From the NCBI GenBank assembly GCA_037042185.1, contig JAXQJY010000029.1, positions 1,426,001-1,490,000 on the forward strand: a DNA stretch of 64,000 bases, written 5' to 3'. This stretch comes from Sordariomycetes sp. S80-01Y. Lineage: Eukaryota > Ascomycota > Sordariomycetes. Below are positions 49,109 through 61,157 of the stretch, piece after piece. The notes under the pieces are model-generated. The model saw only the letters and a list, made by a program, of their open reading frames with translations, had not been told where the DNA came from and did no database searches. Position 1 is the first letter of the stretch; every line of letters begins with the position of its first letter. The translations under genes and the position numbers were made by a program.

Positions 49109-52100
49109 CTATGAGCCGACCAATTCCATCTTAACACCCCTCTTCCCAGTCATCTCATCCTTCTCGTCATGGACCCTAACCTTGACCTTCTGGAAGAGCT
49201 CGACCTTCACCTGCCGGCTCCCCGACGTGGTCAGCGTATACGTTTCGGCGTCGAACTCGCTCTCAGGCTCTGGTTCCGCCAAATCTCTTAACCTGATCAG
49301 GCCTTCGATACCGAACCTCGGCACGAGCACGACGAAGCCGTTGCTGAAGATCTTCATCACGAAGGCGTCCTCCTCCGCGACCTTGCCCTTGAGGGCCTGC
49401 CCCACGTAGTAGGCAATGCTTGCGCGACCTGCCATCTGAGCGTTGCGGTGCCGGACGTTGATGTTCTTGCAGACGGCCTCGAGGCGGCCCCGGCTGCGGA
49501 CGGTGGGGTGCACGGCTTCGTAGTTGATGGCAGCGGCGAGCTGGCGATGGGCGACCAGATCTGCGTAGCGACGGATGGGCGAGGTGAAGTGAGTGTAGAT
49601 CTCGGACGCGAGACCATAATGGCGGAACTCGGGGTAGGCTTGGGTGCCCGAGCAGAAATACTCAGCCGACATCATGCAGCGTGTGGCCATGATGCGGACA
49701 AGCGTGTTGAAGAAGGGCTCTTTAGGGTCGGTGCACTCGTCGAGGGAGTCGGCGAGAGCTTTGGAAGAGTCACTGCGGATCTCCATGCCGCGCTTGACCT
49801 TGAGCTGGTTCGACAGCTCATCAAAGTTGGTTTTGGGTGGAGCGGCGTGGCGACGGAGGATAGCAGTCTGGGGGAAGGCCTCGTAGATCTTGGCGGCGAC
49901 GCTGACGTTGGCGAACAGCATGAACTCTTCCACTAGGGAGTTAGTGTCGAGCAGCTCCTTCGTCTTGACGTCAATGGGATCCGAGGACTCCGACTCCATC
50001 TGCACCTTAACCTCAGGCGAGGACAGGCTCAAGGCGCCAGCATCCATACGCTTCTGCTTGAGCCTCTTTGAGAGCTTGAGAAGCATGCGCATGCCGTTCG
50101 TCAAGTCATCCTGCTGAGACGCGTCATCGATGCGAATCTGGGCTTGTTCGTAGCTGAACGCTTCGCGAGACTTAATGACAGACTTTGTGAATCGGACGTT
50201 GATGATGTCGGCGTTCTCGTTGACCTCCCAAATGACGGAGAAGGCGTAACGTTCAACGTAAGGCTTAAGGGAGCAGAGGTCGGTTCCGAGAAGTGGCGGC
50301 AGCATATCTATCCGCTTGTCGACCATGTAGACTGTTGTACCTCGAATACTCGCTTCAGTGTCCATGGCGTTGGCTGGCTTGACGAAGTGGGACACATCAG
50401 CGATGTGGACACCAACCTCGTAGTTGCCATTAGGTAGTTGGCGAGCGTGTAGGGCATCGTCAATATCCTGGCATCCCGGAGGGTCGATACTGCAAATTAG
50501 AAGCCCTCGCAGGTCCTCGCGATCTATCCAGCCCGGGTCATCTGTGCTAGCTGGGACCTTCCAGTCGTGGCCCTCAGCTGGGAGGCAGTCAAGGACAGTC
50601 TTGGGAAATGGCCGATACTGAACATCCCACTCCAGCAACAGGGCTTCAGTCTCAGCCGCCTTGGTCTCGAGCTCTCCCAGTGAGCGGACAAAGTGCCCAA
50701 CAGGGTGTCTCGAGTCCCTCTCCCATGCGTCGATAGTGACCAGCAGCCGCTTCCCCAGCAGCTCAGATGTCTGTCGAGTCCTCAGGCGAATCTTCGGGAT
50801 CTTCTTGTCCATGGGCAAAAGGAAGACATTGTCCATCTTCCGCCCCTGCGTAGACCCCTTACTCGCTGATGACGGGTCAATGTGCCCTACATACTGGCGC
50901 CAGTTGCGCTTGATAATACCAACAACCTTTGCTGTCGGCTGCGCACGACCCTCGGTGCCACTCTTTTGGGACTTCTTGGCCTCTTCTTGCAAAGCCTTCC
51001 GCTCCTTTTCCGAGACGAGATCCTGTGTCTCATCGGCATCTGCACCCTCGTTCTTGGTGACCGCTTCTTCTTCGATGATCTTCGTCGAGGGCTCTTTCCA
51101 CTGATCTTGCGGTAGCAACTCCACCACCACCACATCACCGTCCACTGCTCGGTTGATGTTTTCTCGCCCGAGGACGAGAAGAGGCTTGGGGAAAGCCGGG
51201 ACCTTGATCGATCCTTCGAGGTAGTTGTATGGCGAAACGTTGAATATCCCCTGATGCATAAGCCCTGACTTCACGCCAGTCATCATCTTCGAGGTTGAAG
51301 CATGCTCAGGGTAAAGCATCTGAGTCGGTTTCTTGAAGCCGCCCGAGCTCTGCACGTCAGCTACCATGTCCAGTAACCTCTCGCCGTCCTCCAAGCTTCC
51401 GACATATTCCCGTAAGGAAGCAGCGTGGAGACCGTCTTCTCGAGCTTTTCGCAGGTTTTCCTGATCGTCACTGAGCATGACCACGGCCGGTATCATCTTC
51501 GCCTTTGTCTGCACAAGATGTTGCCCGTACCACTTAAGCGCCTGACGCACGGCGCGGTCATTGCGATCGTTGACCGTCTCGCTCGGTAGGCGATTAACGT
51601 ATGTTTCTTGGCGGAAGTCGTTGAAGAAGACGTAGAAGCGCTTGTCTTCGCTCTTCGTGAGGCCCAGCAACCGGTTGTAGAGGGGTAGTGAGCGGTTGCG
51701 CAGCTCTTCCAGAACTGTCTGGAGAATAATGACGTCGTAGAATGAAGAGCTCTCCTCGAAGAGATCCATGGCGTTCAGGAGGGCGTTGGTGTCAGGCATC
51801 AGGTAGTGTCCTTGAGGGAACTTTTTCGTCCCAGCGGGCTTGTCCGAGAGGACGAAGGGCTGAACTAGATCTTGCGTCAGCAAGGACTTCTATTACCAGA
51901 GCGCGTCGAGAGCTTACCTTCTTGAGAAGCATTTCGGGGAGCAGCCTGCAGGCAAGCCTTGCAGAGCTTCGATGAGCAGGGAATATCGGTTCTGAGGTAC
52001 ACCTCCCTCACAATCTTCTGAACCTTGCCGCTCTTGGTGGACCGAACATAGACCTTGCTCGAGATGTTCGAGGCGAAAGTTTCGCCTTCAGATGTTCGCT

Positions 52101-52113
52101 TAAGACTTGTCAT
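49109..52113 (-). CDS. DIS3: exosome nuclease DIS3/RRP44
   Basis: Two exons (52113-51918 and 51864-49109), joined G/TT across a 53-base intron, give 983 residues, close to yeast Rrp44. The N-terminal CR3 zinc motif is seen as CSSKLCKAC (C46, C51, C54). A PIN endonuclease domain begins with HYLMPDTNALLNAMDLFEES (Asp90) and includes the later DRNDRAVRQALKWY and VVMLSDDQENL. Cold-shock-like domains follow (GIFNVSPYNYLEGSIKVPAF; VVGIIKRNWRQYVGHIDPSS), then the RNB 3'-5' exoribonuclease with SIDPPGCQDIDDALHARQL (catalytic Asp cluster, ~530) and FCSGTQAYPEFRHYGLASEI with TSPIRRYADLVAHRQL. A C-terminal S1 domain ends the protein. It is the processive catalytic subunit of the nuclear and cytoplasmic RNA exosome. 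Confidence 0.96.
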
Positions 52114-55100
52114 CTTGGATAAGCAGCCCCGGTTGGCTTCTGGTCGCGTTGTAAGATGTTGCCCGGTGAGTAGAGGCTTGAAAACGGTGATGCTTGACGT
52201 TGGTGAGATCCACAACGGCGAATGGCTTATCGATAACAAATGGTGTCACCAATTCCTCCCAGAGACATCACGTTGCTCTCTTTCTAGCTTCCCATCCAAA
52301 AGAGAAAAAGACAATTGAATTTCGCAGCGTCCAAATGAGTGATCACGTAATACCTATATAACTATTTGTTGACCTCGGATTTTATCTCTCACTGGGCAGC
52401 GAAGGGAAGCTGTGCAGTTGCCCAGCGTGAGTCTCGAGGTGACGACCATCACACACGGCGACCGGGAGAGCATAGATGTTTCCACAGTTTGCTTATCAGG
52501 GCATACCATTCTATGCCAGCAGCATGTGAGTTTCCGATGATTATTGGCCCGTGCAAAGTACTATGCGCCTCGGCAACAGTCGCAAGAGCATTTGGCGACG
52601 ATCCTTGCGGGTGGGTGGCCATAGTGGTTACTCCAGTATTCCAACGCTGTCCCCCTTCTGCATAATCTCTCGCACGTCTTCATGTGGTCCTATAGTCACC
52701 CTTACTGTCTATTTATATGTTTATCGTGTTTATTACCTGCTCCTGGCGTGAGGGAAAACTGCATGCCTTCTCCAAGGTTACAGAGACCCAGTAGCTACAA
52801 GATGAAAATGCAACTGTTCCAATGTCTGGTATTTGTGAGGAGATGACATAGCTTTAGAACAAATATTTGAAGGCAGGCTAGTATCATAATATAACTTCGG
52901 CGAGTAAGGTCTGGCAGCGGGTCGAAGTTGTGTGCCAGCCTCTATGCCGAATATGCACGAGCTTCTTCAGGGTTCGAGAAAGACCACATTTCGGATCAGC
53001 ATTGATTTTAGTGGGATTGTTCAAGTGAATGAATCTTCGCGCAAACTATTGTCTGCCTTCGTCGACGATCCCCTTAATACCTGGCAGAGCTCTGAAGAGC
53101 CGACGTTGAGACAATGAGTCCTTAGGAGTCGCTCCATGGCGGACTGCTTGCAAAAGAGTCTATTACAGAGGCTGATTGCTTCTTCAAGCTGTATTTAAAC
53201 ACTTGAATATAGCATGATGCCTGTTTGCGGGTTGGACCAAGCGTGTGCATTGAAGGTAAGTATATCAGATGTATGGTGTATAGGAAGATTGGTCGAGCAC
53301 AACCCTCAGGCACCAGGATCTGTCTTCATAGTCAAGATTATTTGCTCACTATACAGATCTGGAGGTGGAGGTACTGTTTGGGGTTGTAACGATCGGTGCA
53401 CAAACTGCAGGAAGCCTTGCGTGTCAGCTTACAGTGACAATGCTCGGTCTCGAAGGCGGGTGTACATATTACGATGGTCGGGCTTTAGGCGGAGATCACT
53501 TGAGATCGTCTGTGGCCCTAATTTGCGTCAGGGGGGCGCAAAGGAGTCCACATCCAACCGTCGATGGCCTGAGAGCCCATGCGTCGCGCGCGGGATCTTT
53601 CGGCTCGCAACATGCACCGCACGAGGAGGCAGCTGAAATCGATCCCGAAGAAGTCCTTGTGAGACCGAGCACAAATCACTACGACATATCGCCCCGCGGG
53701 GCCTTCGGAATTTCACATATTCAGGTATCCCTAAACTCAGTGTAGGACGGCATGGGACGGCAGCCTGAAGGCGCCCCTAGGGAAGCTTTCGGTGTGACAA
53801 GGTGTCCTTCCACACGAAAGATCCATACTGAGGTTCCGAATGACCTTTGTACTTTTTCCCACTCAAGCTTATTCGCCAGGATCATTGCTATCCAACGTCG
53901 AGGCGCAAATGACAAAAGGGGTTGCCTGCAGCCGCCGTGCAGAACGGAGAGCCCGTCCCACGCGAGCATTCGAAGGGGCTTTTGTAACATATCAGATTTG
54001 CTCGGCCTTTGGCTTGCGACCGGTGAGACTGATAGCGTTGTTTCCTAACTCAAGCTTGCGCGTGTAATTGCTTGTATCAGATCAGTTGACAGCGTTAGAC
54101 ATGCACCATGCGGACCCTGTCCTAAGAAAACTTCCTGGGTTTCGAGGCAATTCACACGTAGGATTGAAACAGTGCTTCAATGCAACTATTGGGTGTCAGG
54201 GCAAGCCAGCTTCGATGACAGACTTTCCTACCGAGTGAGACCTACTCTCGGTGCTCATCGCTTAATCATGTTGTTATAGGTGTCAGAATGACGGGAAGAA
54301 CAAGACGTTCGAGGCGCACAACAATGGTCATTTTACCCTTTGGAACTGAGAGCCTCTGTCAGGAGAACGTGTCGTATTGCTTCGGTCTGTTGACGAGTGC
54401 CTGCAAATGCCACGCAAGGCGCGATGCAGCGGCCGAGACAAGGGACGCGATGCGATGCGACGCTCGACCTCGTCAGATGTGATTGGTCCATTCGCGGAAA
54501 ATAGGCTGTTATGTATTGAGCTGCTCTCAGCGGTGCGCGGTGTGTATCGACTTGACAAGGACAAGACAGTGGTCGTGACCCATGCTACTACTGGCGCAAC
54601 ACAGTGGCGAAAGGAAAAATTTGGCCGGAGATAAGAAGACGCGAGGACCACAGGCTCATGATGATATTGACATGGTAGCGTCGATATGAATACAGAGTTG
54701 CAATGGTGGCGACGGAGCTTGTTGGAGTTTGTGGTATTAGCGGTCTTGTGGTCCAGCTGACGCAGTCGAGAACAAAACGGGCGATGGTTCAAAACGCGAA
54801 GACTGGAAACAGGGATTTGGCCACCATGGCTTGGTTCTGCAGCCTGCTAGCCTCGAGATTTGTCAGAATGATAGACGTCTTCGTATTCCATTTCGCAAGC
54901 AAAGATAGTGAGTTGAGAAGGACGACAACACTGGTAAGCTGGGATCGGGGTCTTGCGAGTGCGAATGCCGTGCGGAGGGACCGGAAAGGCTTGTTTTGTC
55001 GAGACAGCTCCGACGCTATTACACAAGACCCCTCAGTAGATTGTAGCAGTGTGAGGGTCTGAGGAGCATGATGACCGTCGGGTACGGAGTACGTCGAGAC

Positions 55101-55500
55101 GACCGTGTCTGCGTCTGGTGGAGCCATGACGGCGGCACAGCCAGATTCATTGTTCTGGAGGCGTCGCGTCCGTCGTGGCTGTGAGCTGATACCATGATTG
55201 CGCCTTTCGGTCGGTCTCTGTCGAGCATCTGCTCCGTATGAGCAGCATCGCGCCGCGAGCTCACGCGAAGCGCGCTAGACGCTGTCTCATTGTTGCAGAG
55301 ACAGTTTTCAAAGATAGCGCGCACAGACGGGTGGCATAGCGTGGGTGTTGGTCCCAACGGTGGCGCATGAGATCTTGTGACGATCTGGAAGAAGGACAAG
55401 CATCCAGGCAGCGCGCGGTCGCTGAGACTCTGTGACTCAACCGAGAGCAGACGGGCCAACCAGCGGACGGCAGAAGGTCAGTCTGATCCACCGTTGCCTT
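52114..55500. other. gene-poor stretch, left part
   Basis: About 3.4 kb without a recognised gene, beginning with the DIS3 promoter. A plus frame at 53365-53745 has no ATG (it opens with GTG) but follows an ACTATACAG acceptor-like site and has a hydrophobic start (VEVLFGVVTIGAQTAG) and a hydrophilic tail, so it could be the last exon of something broken or unrecognised. A GATGCGATGCGACGC tract near 54450 is low complexity. No mobile-element domain was found. Confidence 0.35.
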
Positions 55501-55921
55501 CCGAAGAGGAGGGCGAGCATTCCTGAGCAGCAGATGGATCCTGCTAACACCTCTGCGATCTTGACCGGCATCCTGTACGGTGTCTCGTGGCCATCCTTTG
55601 GAGGCATGTCTTGCTGCTGTCCATCGCGGTCCCGGCCGAGTAGCTGCTGGTCGAAGGAGTTGAGGGTCTGGGGTTGGAGCAGCCGATCGCTCCCGCACCT
55701 CACACACGCACATCACCCAGTGCTAGTGCCAGAGCGCCATGCGGCCGACCCTTGTTCGTACAGCTGCATGAAGAGAGAGGGCCAAGAGCTGATGCATGAT
55801 TCGTCGACCGAGGCCAGGCCGTGAATTTGGCTCCGTCTGGCGCGAGGTGAGGGGCGCCTTGGGCCAGTTTGCCTTGCTTGGCTCTGGGACGAGGCGGCGA
55901 CTTAGATCTTGAGATGTGAGG

Positions 55922-56302
55922 ATGGTTGCAAACGGCCAATTAGCAACCTTGCGCCGCGAACGGCAAGACATGACCGGCCGAAACGCCACAGCTGCCTTGG
56001 GAGATGGAGCCCGGGCCTGGCCACTGTCGCCAGCATTTCAGGCGCGGTCTAGCTATTATGAGGGACAGGAGGCGGGAATTGGAAGTTCTCAGATCCAGCA
56101 GCAGCCAACGTCAACAGAAGATACGGCGCAGAACCAGGAAAGTGTGCGAGATCTAACGCATTACCTGAAGAGGACTGGAGAGTTATGCACTGCAATGGGC
56201 CCTGGAGTCGTGAAACCAAAGGAATCGCGGATCAACTTGGCGCCATTGCCTCGAGGAGATAGGAAGCTCGAAGATGAAGACGAAGAGTCGTGTTTGATGT
56301 AA
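55922..56302 (+). CDS. hypothetical small protein (weak)
   Basis: An ATG-started frame of 126 residues in the gene-poor stretch. The middle has SSYYEGQEAG; the C-terminal third contains ESVRDLTHYLKRTGE, which faintly recalls the RDLxxFLRxTGP segment found in several disordered fungal proteins, and then NLAPLPRGDRKLEDEDEESC. The match is short and I would not assign a family. It may be a relict exon or chance. Confidence 0.22.
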   Translation: MVANGQLATLRRERQDMTGRNATAALGDGARAWPLSPAFQARSSYYEGQEAGIGSSQIQQQPTSTEDTAQNQESVRDLTHYLKRTGELCTAMGPGVVKPKESRINLAPLPRGDRKLEDEDEESCLM

Positions 56303-56436
56303 GCCGCTCACAGTAGCTCGCGAAGGCAGAGCAGTTAGCTCGCTTCCCAGCCGGGGTGGCAAGGCTGTTCAGCCTGAGCTTGGGCTGTGCGACGTGAGAA
56401 GGTATCGATGGCAGGGAACTCATTTAGATGCCTCGG

Positions 56437-56460
56437 TCTGTGCCTGTGCCTGTGCCTCTG
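56437..56460 (+). repeat. short CTGTGC-type tandem repeat
   Basis: Hexamer-like copies of TGTGCC/TGCCTG run for ~24 bases. Simple sequence with no further support for function. Confidence 0.6.
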
Positions 56461-56939
56461 TGCTTGTGTCTGTGGATGTGGTGCGCGGGCAGTTGACTGA
56501 CAAGTCCGACAGTGATGTATGTCTTGGGCACGTCGCACGAGACGTCCTTTTCTCCGGTTGGGCGTATATCTTACACGCAGAGCGCTTGAAACCCTTTGAA
56601 ACCCTTGGGAAGTGGATGTTGGGGATGCGCCTCCCAACGGTCCAGATGGAACGGAATTGCGCGCCCATCACTCGTCGCAGTCGTTCGGTATCATGATGGA
56701 GAGCTGACTTGCATGCGTGCGTGCATGATGTTGGGCCGAGATGTTCTTGCTTGGACAGGAGGAGGCGCTGGTTGGCCTGAAGGCAAGGCTCCACGGTTGA
56801 GGCCCCACTCATGCGATGGATTCCAGGCCTGACCCCTGTCGCTTTCGCTGCACTACAGTGGACGCCGGTCGCTCGTTCCATCCAAGTTCCACTCGAGCTG
56901 CCCCTCTTCCTCGTGCTCGCTTCGTCAGTCTTCTTAGTT

Positions 56940-58745
56940 GAACCGTATATTACTCCGTGCCTACCAGTACTTCGTAATCGATGCTAGTGCTCACGGTAAC
57001 AGAAGCCATCGCCGAACGCTTCAACTCTCGACTGCCCCGGCCATTGCGCAAACCCAAGTTGAGGTCTGCAGCCAGCCGCGGTGCCGTTGCACTACCCCAG
57101 ACTCTTCCAAGAGCCAGCGGCCACGGTCGCAAGTCAAAAACGGTGCCCAAGACAAGGCCAGCCAGGCCAGCCAGGGCAGGCAGGACACCCCGGTCCCGAA
57201 GCTGAGAGTCGCAGCGCCAGCCCCAGCACCAGCACCAGCAGTTCCGTCCGTCCCGTTCGCAGCGCCGCCTGCTAGTGGCTGTTTTAGAGGCACAAGGGCC
57301 CCAGCAGCCTGCGCCTGCGCGCTGCTGCCGTTACAACCCACCACACCACACCTCACTTCTCTCTCACCACCACCACCTCCTCTTCCGAACCACCGTCTGC
57401 CACCCGACCTACCACCTCCATACATTCCCACCATCCACCACTCAATCGCTGCTGCGCGAACCTGTGAAGCACTCAGCCAGCTTGTGGCCCTTATTGTCAA
57501 TCGAACCGCGTCAACTGTTGCGCAGAGGAATCAAGACGCGCTCCGCCGCGCTACTCCACACGTTCGTACGCACTGGCAATCGCAGCCGCATCACCACCTC
57601 CCGAGCTGCGACACCACCACCCTACCCTTCCATCTCATCAACAACAGACGACTCGCGCACCCTCGCCCGTCTCGCATCGCCGGCGCACCATCGTTCCATC
57701 CCATCCGCCATCAACGCGACGCGCATGGGCACTCAGCCAAATCGCGTCGACAACCTTTTCTCTCAACATCCTCAACCATCTCACCACTGGCAGCCGCAGC
57801 AGCCCGAGATTATCGTGTAATCGCAAAGCTTCTGCGTTGCCTCCCTAACCACTGGCGCATCGCCGCTACGTCGTACACGTCCGCTGTCAACGGCCTGCTC
57901 CCGGCCGACCCTCTTGACTGCCAGCCGTAGTATTCTGGACGTTTCGTCTCAGCTTCTTCGGTCAAGGTAACTATCTCTCATTTCTCTCATCTCATTGCTC
58001 CCTCATCTGTTCTGCTTCTGTTTCTGCGCTGCGTCCTTGCGATTCGCCCCCCCTCAGGATCGGACCGCACCAAGACTAGGACCAGGACCCAGGACCCAGG
58101 ACCTCGCCTCCTCCTCGTCTGCTGCTAGTCTAGTGTCGCCTCTGCTTCACCACTATCCCAACCCGACTGTTACCAACCATCATCGGGCGGCGCTTTACGG
58201 CGGTTACCTCCCGTTCCCGTCTTACTCCTCACTTGGCCGCGACCATCGCCTCTCACTCGCCATCTTACACCTTTACATCATCGCCATCGCCGTCGCCAAA
58301 GGCACCTCTCACTTGTCATTTTAAACTGTCCTCGATCCTCGCTGCCTCGGCCTGTGCGCGCGTGTCACTAGCCGGACAAGACGCGACGGCAGACCAGCCT
58401 TGGCTGCCATGCGGCGCGACCGCCATCGTCAAGCCCGCAACCGTCGTCGTCTTCTCGTCGTCATCCACTCCGCCACTGATTGGCACCAGCCCGGCGCAGA
58501 CCCCTAGCAGTACGTACCTCCGGATACAGGCTGGCGACAGACTCCCGACAGGTTCCTCCAGCACACACCCTCCCCGGAAGCCAACCACATGCACGCTTAA
58601 TCCTGCCCGCCTGCACCACTGCACCTCCTTGCCTTCCCCAGACCTCGCGAGCCCAACTATATCACGACACGTTGTCAACCTCAAACCTCCTCGTTGCCAA
58701 CCCTCTGGGTCGTCCCTGTGCTGCCGTCGACCGTTCCTGAGGGTC
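56940..58745 (+). promoter_or_regulatory. long C-rich upstream/leader region of the SWP82-like gene
   Basis: About 1.8 kb immediately before the start codon at 58746 are markedly C- and CT-rich (CCACCACC, CCTCC and CTTCTC runs) and purine-poor. This skew keeps several plus-strand frames open for up to ~330 codons, but their translations are Pro/Ser/Thr/His/Arg-rich with no family motif. I read this as a long transcribed leader with possible upstream ORFs. A tandem CCAGGACCCAGGACC block lies at ~58080-58103. The frame of the following gene is open back to 58233 but has no ATG before 58746. Confidence 0.4.
58075..58103 (+). repeat. short tandem repeat (AGGACCC)
   Basis: Three to four imperfect copies of AGGACCC/ACCAGG in the presumed leader of the SWP82-like gene. 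Confidence 0.6.
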
Positions 58746-61157
58746 ATGTACGCCGCCCGCCCTGACGGCGCCGATAGTGCGACGATCGATCCCTCTCAAC
58801 TGGAATCCCCTGGTAAGTTTGCTTTTGCTCGATCCATCCCCGCCACCCTCACCACCCATGGGTTACCACCACCAACACGCACCGCGCACCACCTCACCGC
58901 CTAACCCACCCCTCCCCTCCCCTCCACCACACATCATCCCTCCCCGCAAATCCTCCCGACGCCTGGCCCATGCTGTCAACATTGTCCATCGCAGCCGGCC
59001 TCACTTTGTCCTCTTGACGAGTCTGCTGAAGCCCTGCCATGCCGCCCCGTCGAAGGTCCCCGCGGCATGTCGTCGCTGGCAAGCGTCGTCGGGGCACCCT
59101 GCTGCCTCGTCGAAACACAATGTTGATTCAACATACACGATGCTAATTGATAATCGTTAGAGCCTTCTCATTTAGCCCTAGGCAGTCGCAAACGTGGTCG
59201 GTCTCCCAATTTCCACGACGCGTCTGCCGCTGGCTATGACGACGGTATGTCGCAGCGTACCTTTGTGTAGCGGCTCCAGCGCTACGCCCATCACGACGCC
59301 GCGCTTCCTGGCATCCGGATTTCACTTTCACGTTACATGCTTTTCGTGCGACGCAGCGCAGAACAGATACCTTCCAAGCGGAAAGATAGTTTTCCCGTCC
59401 ACTCAACGCCCGCTAACGTTTCTATCCTAGGCGTTCCATCCCGAAAGCGAAGTCGACCTATGAAGCCCGCTGCATCTGGGCACGTCTCCTCCGAGACTCC
59501 TGTACCACTACCAGCCATGCCTCAAAATATTCCACCGTCTCATGCGCCTCAGTCGCAGGATGCCAACATGCCGCACCAAGCCGCGCCATCATACATTCCC
59601 CCACCAGCTCCAGCGCCCGCACCACCCAAGACCACGCCTACCAAGTCCACCTTGAAAGCTCTTCCGACCGTAAGAGACCACACAACCGACCAGCTTAACG
59701 AGTCTGGAGATGAATACATCCCACGCGAAATCGATGAATTCGGCGAGAAGAAGGTCATGGGCAACGGACAGCTTCTCGGAGGTCGCACTTATCGGTGTCG
59801 GACGTTTTTAGTTCCTAACCGGGGAGACAAGCTTTTCATGCTCGCAACGGAATGCGCCAGGGTACTCAGCTACAGGGACTCTTACCTCTTGTTCAACAAG
59901 AACAGGTCTCTCTACAAGATCATTGCCAGCCAAGCAGAAAAGGATGACCTGGTGCAGCAAGAGATTCTGCCATTCTCCTACCGCTCACGACAAATTGCTA
60001 TCGTCACTGCCAGGTCCATGTTTCGACAGTTCGGCAGCCGAGTCATCGAGGGCGGCCGCAGGGTCCGCGATGACTATTGGGAACAGAAGGCACGCAAGCA
60101 AGGCTTCACTGAGAACGACCTTGCGGGTGAGAAGAGGCCAGGAGCTGCCAAAGCCAGGGAAGCCGCCGAGGCGCAGAACGCCGTCATGATGCCAGGAGCG
60201 CACACGGAGATTGTCTACAACAACAACCCAGCTGCCTATCCCGGACCTCCTCAGCCTCCCCTAATTCAAGGTATGATGGGAGCACCACCCGGAACCACCA
60301 CAAGGATGCCTGGATTAACAGTAGGGTCAGATCTCAACGACACTAGGCCACGCGACTACAGCGGAATCGTGAAAGGCGGCCCTCGCCAGGAGATTACCGG
60401 CCCTCCCTACACCGACCAGACCCGACCCTCACCGCTAGGTGAGATTCACTCTCAGGCTAGCCACGCGGCCGACTTCAACCGGTCCGTGAACCAGCAGCGT
60501 GACATGCGTGCCGACTACCTCCAGAACATCTGGCGCCGGCCTCACGAGCAGCCTCCCTCTAGTTTGAATCAACCCGTCGGCTCCGGCGACGCTGTGCCAA
60601 CCTCTCGCCCGACGAACTCACCTCACGCCACAGCTAGCGGCATCACGCAGCCCCCTGTAGTATCCTCGCAAAGTCCTCAGATGATGATGACGGGCGCTCC
60701 TTATTCCCACTCTATCCATGCGCAGAATCAGCCCCCCATGAGGAGTAAGTCCCTCTGCCAGCTATTTAGCATCAATAACTAACAGAGCTCAGCGGGCTCA
60801 ACGAGCAGCATTGGCCAGGGCACTCCCAACTACAATTACCAGCCAAGTCAGATGTGGAATCAGCCACAAACGCCGCAGCACAATTACCAAAGCTATACGA
60901 CGCAGACGCAACCGCCTCATCCATCTCAATCGCCAGCTTCCCATCTCCGCCAGCCTAGTGGCCAGATGCAACCAGGCATGCAGTTTCCTGGGATGGGCGG
61001 CATGCAGTATGGCGGAGGCAATATGTATCCTGCTGAGCAGACGCCTCGTCAATACATGCCACAAAATCCGCCTGGGAACCCGCAAGTATCTCAGGGCTGG
61101 TCAGGTCAGCATTCACCTCCTCAGCAGTGGTGGGCGCCGCAGCAGCAGCCCCAGTAG
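58746..61157 (+). CDS. CRC-subunit protein of SWI/SNF-type remodellers (SWP82/RSC7-like)
   Basis: Four exons (58746-58812, 59161-59244, 59431-60744, 60793-61157) give 609 residues. The 5' exons encode MYAARPDGADSATIDP and a basic LGSRKRGRSPNFHDAS, then VPSRKRSRPMKPAASG. The CRC domain starts at ~166: LLGGRTYRCRTFLVPNRGD, LATECARVLSYRDSYLLFNK, EILPFSYRSRQIAIVTARSM, FRQFGSRVIEGGRRVRDDYW. The C-terminal half is Pro/Gln/Met-rich and disordered. The domain parallels that of NPL6 at 27-29 kb block for block, so these are paralogues; this one lacks the Npl6-specific C-terminal IWNANINAIR region and is more like the SWI/SNF-specific Swp82 side. The last acceptor is chosen at CTCAG (60788-60792) because earlier AG sites shift the frame. 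Nuclear role inferred from family. Confidence 0.82.

Noticed and set aside
56938-57930. 330-codon plus-strand open frame before the SWP82-like gene
   Set aside because: C-rich DNA lacks stops in several frames; translation is low-complexity Pro/Ser/Arg/His without motif, and other frames in the same place are also open.
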